NCBI GenBank assembly: GCA_007123575.1
Contig: SKKV01000188.1
Coordinates: 1-6,397 of the forward strand
Source: Wenzhouxiangella sp.
GTDB lineage: Bacteria > Pseudomonadota > Gammaproteobacteria > Xanthomonadales > Wenzhouxiangellaceae
Direction: 5' to 3'
DNA: 6,397 bases
A model generated the notes under the pieces. The model made no database searches. It was not told the origin of the DNA and worked only from the letters and a program-made list of their open reading frames with translations. The first letter of the stretch is position 1. Every line of letters starts with the position of its first letter. Position numbers and translations under genes: made by a program. Of the stretch, positions 1 to 5,631 are shown in pieces.

Positions 1-99
1 CCCCTGCGCGACGGCGACCGCATTCTGCTGACCAATTCCGCGCTGCAGCTGGAACAGCTGATCACGCGCTACATGTTCAATACCGAAGGAGATGACTGA
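1..99 (+). CDS. mlaD: MlaD C-terminal end (MCE-domain phospholipid transport protein), 5' part outside window
   Basis: An open frame enters from the left edge and encodes 32 residues before a TGA. The residues read as a short turn (LRDGDRILLTNSA) followed by a helix (LQLEQLITRYMF) and a polar tail ending GDD. This resembles the C-terminal end of MlaD, where the MCE domain is followed by a hydrophobic helix that helps line the central pore of the hexamer. MlaD is an inner-membrane-anchored periplasmic subunit of the MlaFEDB transporter. The identification rests mainly on context: mlaC starts two bases after this stop, which matches the conserved mlaD-mlaC order. Only the tail is visible, so domain integrity cannot be judged. 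Confidence 0.72.
   Translation, partial: PLRDGDRILLTNSALQLEQLITRYMFNTEGDD
86..91 (+). promoter_or_regulatory. Ribosome binding site of mlaC
   Basis: AAGGAG lies 10 bases before the ATG at 102, inside the last codons of the mlaD frame. It is a near-consensus Shine-Dalgarno sequence and supports the chosen mlaC start. Confidence 0.6.
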
Positions 100-101
100 T
101 C

Positions 102-725
102 ATGCGTACCATCATCCTGACGCTGGCTTTCCTGGTCTTTACCCCGGCGCTGGCCACCGACGATCCCAGCGAGCTGATTCGCCAGACCACGCTTGAGCTG
201 TTCGATCTCGTCGAGGAAAACCGCGAGCTCTACGAGCGAGAGCCGGATCGCCTGCGCGACGAGCTGGAGCGTATCCTCAAGCCCAACACCGACATCATTC
301 ACTCAGCCCGCCTGGTTCTGGGTCGGCACGGCCGCGGCCTGGAGCGCGAGCAGGTCGAAGCATTCGCCGAAGCCCTGTCCAACCAGCTGATGCGGCGCTA
401 TGCCACCGGTCTGCTCGAGTTCCGCTCCCGCGAACAGGTTGAAGTCCTGCCGCTGGCCGGCGATAACACCGAGCGCATGACCCGAGTTCGCACCCGCATC
501 CGCCTGGACTCGGGCTCGCGCGCGCCGGTGGACTATGTGCTGCGCAAGCGTGACGGCCAGTGGATGGTGTTCGACGTCATCGTCGAGGGCATTTCCTATG
601 TCGCCACCTTCCGCAACCAGATCGGCGAAGAAATACGCCGCAACGGCTTTGACCGCACGCTCGAGCGACTTCAGGCTGGCGAAATCGAAGTCGACGTCGA
701 CATTAACGGAAACGGCAATGCCTGA
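102..725 (+). CDS. mlaC: MlaC, periplasmic phospholipid-binding shuttle protein
   Basis: The 207-residue product belongs to the MlaC/Ttg2D family. In this family the periplasmic protein carries phospholipids between the outer-membrane MlaA complex and the inner-membrane MlaFEDB transporter. A short Sec signal peptide is visible at residues 1-18, with a likely cut after PALA. The C-terminal half carries the family signature: VDYVLRKRDGQWMVFDV (about 143-159), then VEGISYVATFRNQI (about 161-174) and a final helix with IRRNGFDRTLERL. The length is normal for the family. The start is supported by AAGGAG 10 bases upstream. The gene lies two bases after mlaD and its stop overlaps the mlaB start by 8 bp. 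The tail is slightly extended and acidic (EIEVDVDINGNGNA). Confidence 0.93.
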   Translation: MRTIILTLAFLVFTPALATDDPSELIRQTTLELFDLVEENRELYEREPDRLRDELERILKPNTDIIHSARLVLGRHGRGLEREQVEAFAEALSNQLMRRYATGLLEFRSREQVEVLPLAGDNTERMTRVRTRIRLDSGSRAPVDYVLRKRDGQWMVFDVIVEGISYVATFRNQIGEEIRRNGFDRTLERLQAGEIEVDVDINGNGNA

Positions 726-1020
726 AGCAGCCTTCAAGCTCAGCGGCCAGGTCGGCCCTGCCGAGGTTACCAAGACCTGGGAGGCCAGTCAGCCCGCGCT
801 CAAGCGCGGCGAGTTCCCCGAGCGCGTAGACCTCAGCGCCATCACCCGGGCCGACTCCAGCATCATCGCCCTGCTGCTGGAATGGCAAGCCCAGGCACGG
901 GCCAAGAATCGATCGATCGAATTCGCCAACCCGCCTGAAGGGCTGCGGGTTCTGGCCAGGCTGGGCGATGTTGATACCCTGCTGGGTTGGGCCGACAGCG
1001 ATCACAAGGACAAGGCATGA
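718..1020 (+). CDS. mlaB: MlaB, STAS-domain subunit of the Mla phospholipid ABC transporter
   Basis: This 100-residue protein is the small cytoplasmic STAS-domain subunit that binds and stabilises the MlaF ATPase in the MlaFEDB complex. The core STAS pattern is visible: a beta strand RVDLSAI (36-42), the conserved loop RADSSI (44-49), a helix IALLLEWQAQARA, and a C-terminal LRVLARLGDVDTLL segment. E. coli MlaB has RVDTGG at the loop, with a functionally important threonine; here the aligned residue is Ser47. The ATG at 718 gives a normal MlaB length and lies 8 bp inside mlaC. The open frame extends upstream, but that part lies within mlaC. There is no strong Shine-Dalgarno sequence, so translation probably depends on coupling to mlaC. 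The stop overlaps the mlaA start. Confidence 0.85.
   Translation: MPEAAFKLSGQVGPAEVTKTWEASQPALKRGEFPERVDLSAITRADSSIIALLLEWQAQARAKNRSIEFANPPEGLRVLARLGDVDTLLGWADSDHKDKA
1006..1010 (+). promoter_or_regulatory. Ribosome binding site deciding the mlaA start
   Basis: AAGGA ends six bases before the ATG at 1017. This favours 1017 over the upstream in-frame ATG at 987 and places the lipoprotein signal peptide at the N-terminus, as the family requires. Confidence 0.6.
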
Positions 1021-1760
1021 AACTTCGTCAGCTAGTACTCATTGGCTTGCTGCTGGTGCTGACCGGCTGCGCCACCACCGCCGCCCCGCCGGAAGACCGC
1101 CACCCCGACGACCCTTGGGAGCCATTCAATCGCTCGGTCTATGCCTTCAACTCTGCCGCTGACAAGGCCGTGCTGAGGCCGGTTGCGCGCGGCTATGATC
1201 GGGTCACACCCGAACCGGTGCAGAGCGGAGTACGCAACTTCTTCCGCAACCTGCGCTCGCCGGTGATCATGCTCAACCTGCTGTTGCAAGGCCGCGGCAG
1301 TGATCTGGAAGACGAATTCCAGCGCTTCTTCACCAACACCGTCTACGGCGTAGGCGGCATTTTTGACGTGGCCAGCGCCGGCAACATCAATCAGCACGAA
1401 ACCGACTTTGGTCACACCCTGTACGGCTGGGGCTGGGAAAACAGCCGCTTCGTGATGCTGCCCCTGCTTGGCCCCTCCACCGTCCGCGACACCTGGGGCC
1501 GAGCCGCCGACACCGTCCCCGACCCGGCCTGGGAACTCGCCTTCCAGCAGGGTTCCTACGCCCTGCTCGGCCTGCGCATCATCGACATCCGCGCCAGCCT
1601 GCTGCCCCTGGACGCAGAACTCGCGGCTGCCTACGACGAATACGCCCTGATCCGCGACGGCTGGATGCAACGCCGCCAATTCTTCATTGCCGACGGCGAA
1701 GTCGACGTCCCCGACTACGACGCATGGCTAGACGAAGATGATGATTGGGATGACTGGTAA
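1017..1760 (+). CDS. mlaA: MlaA (VacJ), outer-membrane phospholipid-removing lipoprotein
   Basis: The 247-residue product is an MlaA/VacJ lipoprotein. In the known system MlaA sits in the outer membrane with porins, removes mislocalised phospholipids from the outer leaflet and passes them to MlaC. The N-terminus is a lipoprotein signal peptide with lipobox LTGC, so Cys18 would be lipidated. Family blocks follow in order: DPWEPFNRSVYAFN (32-45), LRPVARGY (53-60), FFTNTVYGVGGIFDVAS (104-120), DFGHTLYGWG (130-139), MLPLLGPSTVRDTWG (147-161) and RRQFF (219-223). The start at 1017 overlaps the mlaB stop (ATGA) and has AAGGA six bases upstream. The C-terminus is strikingly acidic and aromatic, ending DEDDDWDDW. 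Placement directly after mlaB differs from E. coli, where mlaA is at another locus. Confidence 0.95.
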   Translation: MKLRQLVLIGLLLVLTGCATTAAPPEDRHPDDPWEPFNRSVYAFNSAADKAVLRPVARGYDRVTPEPVQSGVRNFFRNLRSPVIMLNLLLQGRGSDLEDEFQRFFTNTVYGVGGIFDVASAGNINQHETDFGHTLYGWGWENSRFVMLPLLGPSTVRDTWGRAADTVPDPAWELAFQQGSYALLGLRIIDIRASLLPLDAELAAAYDEYALIRDGWMQRRQFFIADGEVDVPDYDAWLDEDDDWDDW

Positions 1761-1779
1761 GTCCCCGGTACCCCGCTCG

Positions 1780-3624
1780 CTATAGCGCCGGGCGCCCCAG
1801 TCGCGATAACAGCTCGGCTTCGGCGCCGTCTATGGCTGCGATCAGCTGTTCGCGATGCTCTTCTCTTGACCAGTACTCTTCCAGCTTCAGCATCAGCAGC
1901 TCCGCGCCCACGCCGACGGCAAGACCGCCAATAGCGCCACCGATGGCCGCGCCGGCCGCTGTTCCCAGTACCGGCACCACGGAACCCAGCGTACCGCCGA
2001 TAAAGCCGCCAATCAGGCCGCCGCTACCGGCAGAGCTGGCCCGCACCAGCGCCAAGCGGGCAATGGCCGCACCGGCGGCTCGCATGGCGCCGCTGGAGCT
2101 TGCGCGCAGAATGATCTGCCGGGTGGCCAGGGCCGCGACGATGCCCGACACGCCGGTAGTGGCCGCGGCGGTGGTGAGACGCTGTTCGATGGTGGTCAGC
2201 GAGGTGTAGTCGGGCAAGGCGAGCAGCGCATCTCTGTCCACGCGCGCAACCACGATGATCTCTTCGTCAGGCGACACGTCGACACGCCTGGCCTCGAGAA
2301 TCTCGTCAGCAGCCTGCCGAAAGTCCTGCAGAAGCGCTGCCTCCTTCGCCATGGCCTGTGAGAACGTCTGTTCAAACGGCTCAAACGGCTTGCCGAGCTC
2401 CAGCGTCTCCGACAGCTTCCTGGCCAGGTAGTCATCAATGTTCGCGGCCAGCAAAGAGGCCACCCGCCCCCACTCGGCCGGCAGGCTGTAGTACCAGTCC
2501 AGATAAATATCAACATTGGCGCGCATCATGGCAAAGCCCAGGGCAAGCGCTTCTTCAATGGGCTCCAGCAGCTCTTCGTGCGCCTCCAACTTGGCGATGG
2601 AAATCTGGTTGACCTGTTCAATCGAGCCGACGGAGAAATATTGATCCCCGATCTGCTCAACCCGGCTGATCACCACGGCCGGTCCAGGCGCGGTCGCTTC
2701 CCCGCGCAGCTTGGACTCCAACAAGCCGACCGCAGGCGCGTAGACAAAAAGAACAGTCAAGATCAGCGTTGCGCTGACCAGCGCGATTCTTTTTGGCGAC
2801 AGCGGCGGCAGTTTCTCGTCGGCCGTGCTGGGCAAAAGAATGCGCTTGTACTCACGGCCGGGCAACAAAAAAGCGCACACGGCAAAGCATACGGCCAGAT
2901 ACAGCGGGAACCTGAGCAAGCCGGAGGCCAGCAGCATCAGCCAGGAAAACCAGGTGGGCTCGTTCAGCAGCCGGCTCAGGATGAATCGCTCCCACCCGGC
3001 CCAGAATGCTCCCCATTCAGCGGCCAGCTGGGCAACGGCGCTAGTGCCAACCCAGCTTGCCTGGCTGCGCACCAACGCAATCGCCTCCTCGGGGCCGGCA
3101 TAGCTGCCGTAGGCATGGGTCATGAATCGGATCAAGGGATCCAGGAGGCTGATGAATACCGCCACCAGCAGCGCCAGTACCAGCAATGACCGGCCGTAGC
3201 GGTAGATGGGCTGATACTGACCGCGAAGCCAAGGCCCCATGCCTGCATAAGCAAGGCCAAGACACAGGATAGTGCCGCCCATCAGTGCCAGATCGATCTG
3301 GCCGGCAACAGATAGCCTGACCGACAGGACGACGGCGGCAGCAAATGCCAATCCAATACTCACCAAAAGCCGCAGCCAGGCCCCGGACAGCCAGCGAACG
3401 ACAATGGACTGTCCTGACCAGATGCCTAACCAGTGGATGCGTTTTAGCGTTGCCAGATAGGCACCAAACGTGCCGACGGGAATGGCGAGTGCGAGAAAGA
3501 AAACGGCTGGCCAGAACGGCCCGCTGGAATCAGCAATGTTTGCCAGTCCAATACCCAGCAACAATGCATAAGCGATAACCAGCAAACATTTGAAAAACAC
3601 GGCGTTGAGCACGCTCCCGATCAC
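1780..3624 (-). CDS. Uncharacterised polytopic membrane protein with C-terminal glycine zipper
   Basis: I do not recognise this 614-residue protein. About seven hydrophobic helices are visible (roughly 8-31, 36-58, 83-105, 110-130, 146-165, 225-254, 280-303). The basic loops after helices 2, 4 and 6 (KRIHW, RYGR, REYKR and SPKR) suggest the N-terminus is cytoplasmic and that residues 304-530 are periplasmic. That domain is partly acidic and helical, with a VDIYLDWYYSLPAEW segment at 371-385. Residues 532-574 form a glycine zipper (repeated GG and GxxxG spacing around GGFIGGTLG and AAIGGAIGG), able to pack as a membrane helical hairpin. A charged helix (LKLEEYWSREEHREQ) ends the protein. The start codon is GTG at 3624, overlapping the upstream hydrolase stop as GTGA, so translational coupling is likely. 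Its stop converges with mlaA, 19 bp away. It could be a channel, an envelope scaffold or a pore-forming protein; nothing seen decides this. Confidence 0.78.
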   Translation of the reverse strand: MIGSVLNAVFFKCLLVIAYALLLGIGLANIADSSGPFWPAVFFLALAIPVGTFGAYLATLKRIHWLGIWSGQSIVVRWLSGAWLRLLVSIGLAFAAAVVLSVRLSVAGQIDLALMGGTILCLGLAYAGMGPWLRGQYQPIYRYGRSLLVLALLVAVFISLLDPLIRFMTHAYGSYAGPEEAIALVRSQASWVGTSAVAQLAAEWGAFWAGWERFILSRLLNEPTWFSWLMLLASGLLRFPLYLAVCFAVCAFLLPGREYKRILLPSTADEKLPPLSPKRIALVSATLILTVLFVYAPAVGLLESKLRGEATAPGPAVVISRVEQIGDQYFSVGSIEQVNQISIAKLEAHEELLEPIEEALALGFAMMRANVDIYLDWYYSLPAEWGRVASLLAANIDDYLARKLSETLELGKPFEPFEQTFSQAMAKEAALLQDFRQAADEILEARRVDVSPDEEIIVVARVDRDALLALPDYTSLTTIEQRLTTAAATTGVSGIVAALATRQIILRASSSGAMRAAGAAIARLALVRASSAGSGGLIGGFIGGTLGSVVPVLGTAAGAAIGGAIGGLAVGVGAELLMLKLEEYWSREEHREQLIAAIDGAEAELLSRLGRPAL

Positions 3625-4496
3625 TCTCGGTCGATCAGTCCGGAGATAACAGTTGCCAGTTTTTTGTTGAATGCATCGGGCTCGGCCATGTGCAGGAAGT
3701 GATCCGTGTTTTCCATGATCACGGCGTCGAAATCGGAGCGCACTTGACGATTACCGTCGATATCGGTCGGCCAGATGTCAGCGTTGATGGCGACAATCGG
3801 CACCTCGAGCCTGGCAAAGGCCTCGCGCGCCTGGCCGGAGACCATGTCGGCCAGCATGTGCTCCATCGCACTGACAGCCACCTCAGGCGGAGCGGCAGCC
3901 ATATCAGCAATCACCCAATCGCGCAGACTCGCGTCCGTTTCGTCAATAAACATGCCGGCCACAAAAGCCGGGGCAGCGTTGCGAAAATCCTCGCGCAAAG
4001 GACTAAGCCATGACTGCGCCACTTCTGCACTGAACTCCTGAACAACACCTTGAAAAGTATCCACACCTATGATGCCGACAACCCGATCGGGCATCGCCGT
4101 TGCCGCCGCCACGCTGACCGGCCCGCCCATGGAGTGGCCAACCAAGATGACCTGTTCAGCGCCAATTCTATCCAGGACGGCATTCACGTCCTGACCGAAT
4201 GCAGTCATGCTGTAGTCCTTCCTGCCAAGTCCGGAATGTCCGTGCCCGGCAAGGTCGACGGTAACCACCTGATGATCGCGGGAAAAATGCGGAACCTGCG
4301 CGCGCCAGTAGCGGGCATCGCAGCTCCAGCCGTGAATGAACACCAAGGCCGGCTCCCCCTGTCCAGTCACCTCGTAGGAAATGGCAACCCCGTCTGCCGA
4401 CTCGACCACTCCGGGCCACTGAAGGTCAGCCCGTAGCTGCCCCGACAGGGCCAGCATCAATAGCGTGGCTGCGATGCCAAATGCGTAGTTTTTCAT
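3621..4496 (-). CDS. Exported alpha/beta hydrolase
   Basis: This 291-residue protein has an alpha/beta hydrolase fold behind a Sec signal peptide (residues 1-23, ending QLRA), so it should act in the periplasm or outside. Visible motifs, numbered from the chosen start, are the oxyanion-hole segment HGWSCDARYW (55-64), VDLAGHGHS (80-88), the nucleophile elbow GHSMGG with Ser122, the late strand VPIVAINAD (232-240) where Asp240 or nearby Asp245 may be the acid, and TDHFLHMAEP (264-273) with likely catalytic His266. The triad therefore looks complete. The substrate cannot be read; esterase, lactonase or lipase-like activity is possible. I prefer the ATG at 4496 because GGAG lies 8 bases upstream; the ATG at 4502 would be only 2 bases from it. 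It is the first gene of a unit with the downstream membrane protein and is divergent from another exported hydrolase. Confidence 0.88.
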   Translation of the reverse strand: MKNYAFGIAATLLMLALSGQLRADLQWPGVVESADGVAISYEVTGQGEPALVFIHGWSCDARYWRAQVPHFSRDHQVVTVDLAGHGHSGLGRKDYSMTAFGQDVNAVLDRIGAEQVILVGHSMGGPVSVAAATAMPDRVVGIIGVDTFQGVVQEFSAEVAQSWLSPLREDFRNAAPAFVAGMFIDETDASLRDWVIADMAAAPPEVAVSAMEHMLADMVSGQAREAFARLEVPIVAINADIWPTDIDGNRQVRSDFDAVIMENTDHFLHMAEPDAFNKKLATVISGLIDRE

Positions 4497-4504
4497 GACC
4501 ATGA

Positions 4505-4509
4505 CTCCC
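4505..4509 (-). promoter_or_regulatory. Ribosome binding site deciding the hydrolase start
   Basis: On the minus strand GGGAG lies 8 bases before the ATG at 4496 but only 2 bases before the ATG at 4502. This favours the shorter protein beginning MKNYAF. Confidence 0.5.
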
Positions 4510-4542
4510 GGGAGCCTGACTAATGACCCCTTTCAGCGCCCG

Positions 4543-4571
4543 ATGATGCCACAGGGCCAGGTGCCGAACAA
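4543..4571 (-). promoter_or_regulatory. Candidate sigma70-like promoter for the hydrolase/membrane-protein unit
   Basis: Read on the minus strand, TTGTTC (4571-4566) is followed after exactly 17 bases by CATCAT (4548-4543). This gives three of six matches to the -35 consensus and four of six to the -10. Transcription would begin near 4536, about 40 bases before the preferred ATG. The match is weak and the assignment rests on spacing and position in the divergent gap. Confidence 0.22.
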
Positions 4572-4623
4572 TTGGCGCACCGGACGCCGGACATCGACCC
4601 GATCTCCATGCCAACTGTGGCAT
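4546..4623. repeat. 9-bp inverted repeat with distant arms in the divergent intergenic region
   Basis: ATGCCACAG at 4546-4554 has an exact reverse complement, CTGTGGCAT, at 4615-4623. The arms are separated by 60 bp and both lie in the 136-bp gap between two divergently transcribed exported hydrolase genes. The left arm overlaps the candidate minus-strand -10, and the right arm ends nine bases before the plus-strand ATG. Two oppositely oriented sites of this kind could be half-operators for one regulator. A 9-bp match could also be chance. Confidence 0.35.
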
Positions 4624-4632
4624 TCTCAGGCC

Positions 4633-5631
4633 ATGAAAGACTTCGGGTTGATATCAAAAGCCCTGACAACAGCTTGCCTCATAGTGTTGCTGCTGCCCGG
4701 CAATAGCCTGGCAGATGCGGTGACTGATCGATCAGAGCAAATCGACCGCTTGCACAGCTTGCTGGTGCTCTATCGGGGTGAGCCAGTAGCCGAACTGGTA
4801 CGCGACGGGCCAGGGCTTTCCCAGCCGGCCAATATCAAGTCGGTGTCGAAAACCGTGCTCTCCGTGTTGGCCGGCATGGCCATTGATCGCGGTTTGATCG
4901 AAGGCCCGGAAACGCTCCTGGTTGACCTGTTGGGCGATCGGTTCCCGGACCAGGCAACACCGGGTGCCGAGCAGATCACTTTTGGGCAGGCACTGGCCAT
5001 GCAGATCGGCCTGGAAAGCACCTCCGGCCGAAACTACGGCCGCTTTGTGCAGAGCGATAACTGGGTCAGCCATGTGCTTACCCGGCCTATGGTCGACAGA
5101 CCGGGGGGACGAATGATTTATTCCACCGGGGCAACGCATCTTGCCGCTGCCGCCCTGGTTGAAGCCACTAGCCATGACCTGGCCAGCCTGGCCCGCCAGT
5201 GGCTGGGAGAGCCGCTGAACATTCGCATACCTGACTGGATGACCGATCCCCAGGGCGTGCACTTCGGCGGCAACGAGATGGTGCTGAGTCCGCGTGCCCT
5301 GGCCCGCATTGGTGAGCTGTACAGACAGGGTGGCAAGCTCAACGGAAAGCAGATCATTTCGGAGCAATGGATCGAGCGTTCCTGGCATGCCAACGGGCGC
5401 TCACCGTGGACTGGCGACGACTATGGATACGGCTGGTTCATCACCCGGATCGACGGCTACGACACCTACTATGGCAGAGGTTTTGGCGGTCAGGCGCTAT
5501 TCGTGGTGCCGGCCGCAGAATTGACCATCGCCATCACTTCCAACCCCAATCCGCCTTCTCCCGGCGGCTGGCAATTCCGCCAGCTTCGGTATCTGGTCGC
5601 ACTGGCCATATCAACTTACCATCAGCCCTGA
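4633..5631 (+). CDS. Exported serine hydrolase, beta-lactamase / penicillin-binding (class C-like) family
   Basis: The 332-residue product has a signal peptide (residues 1-27, ending NSLA) and a class C beta-lactamase-like fold. The SxxK nucleophile motif is SVSK (Ser70, Lys73), in the usual context NIKSVSKTVLSVLAGMA. The second motif is YST (163-165) in RMIYSTGATHLAAA. The usual KTG position appears as GRGFGGQALFVVP, a form common in non-beta-lactamase esterases and peptidases of this family. I therefore expect an esterase or D-amino-acid peptidase-like activity rather than antibiotic resistance, but the substrate is unknown. The ATG at 4633 is chosen because a signal peptide follows at once; the frame stays open to 4495, but that N-terminal stretch is polar and unlike an export signal. 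Only a weak AGG precedes the start. The 3' end overlaps the convergent EAL gene by 10 bp. Confidence 0.88.
   Translation: MKDFGLISKALTTACLIVLLLPGNSLADAVTDRSEQIDRLHSLLVLYRGEPVAELVRDGPGLSQPANIKSVSKTVLSVLAGMAIDRGLIEGPETLLVDLLGDRFPDQATPGAEQITFGQALAMQIGLESTSGRNYGRFVQSDNWVSHVLTRPMVDRPGGRMIYSTGATHLAAAALVEATSHDLASLARQWLGEPLNIRIPDWMTDPQGVHFGGNEMVLSPRALARIGELYRQGGKLNGKQIISEQWIERSWHANGRSPWTGDDYGYGWFITRIDGYDTYYGRGFGGQALFVVPAAELTIAITSNPNPPSPGGWQFRQLRYLVALAISTYHQP

Noticed and set aside
987..1016. Earlier mlaA start at 987
   Set aside because: It would put ten polar residues before the lipoprotein signal peptide and lies inside mlaB; the ATG at 1017 has AAGGA at good spacing.
2578..3189. A 203-codon plus-strand open frame
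   Set aside because: It is antisense to the membrane-protein gene, gives a Gln/Arg-rich sequence with no recognisable domain, and is explained by GC-rich codon bias of the real gene.
4495..4632. N-terminal extension of the serine hydrolase from an ATG at 4495
   Set aside because: The extension is polar and would bury the signal peptide that begins at the ATG at 4633; it also crosses the divergent promoter region.
5567..5584. GCTGGC/GCCAGC hairpin as a terminator for the serine hydrolase gene
   Set aside because: It lies within the coding sequence and the T7 run is nearly 50 bases downstream, so it lacks intrinsic terminator geometry.
4633..5631. Antibiotic-resistance beta-lactamase
   Set aside because: SVSK and YST are present, but the third motif is GFGGQ rather than KTG, which fits the broader esterase/peptidase relatives better.
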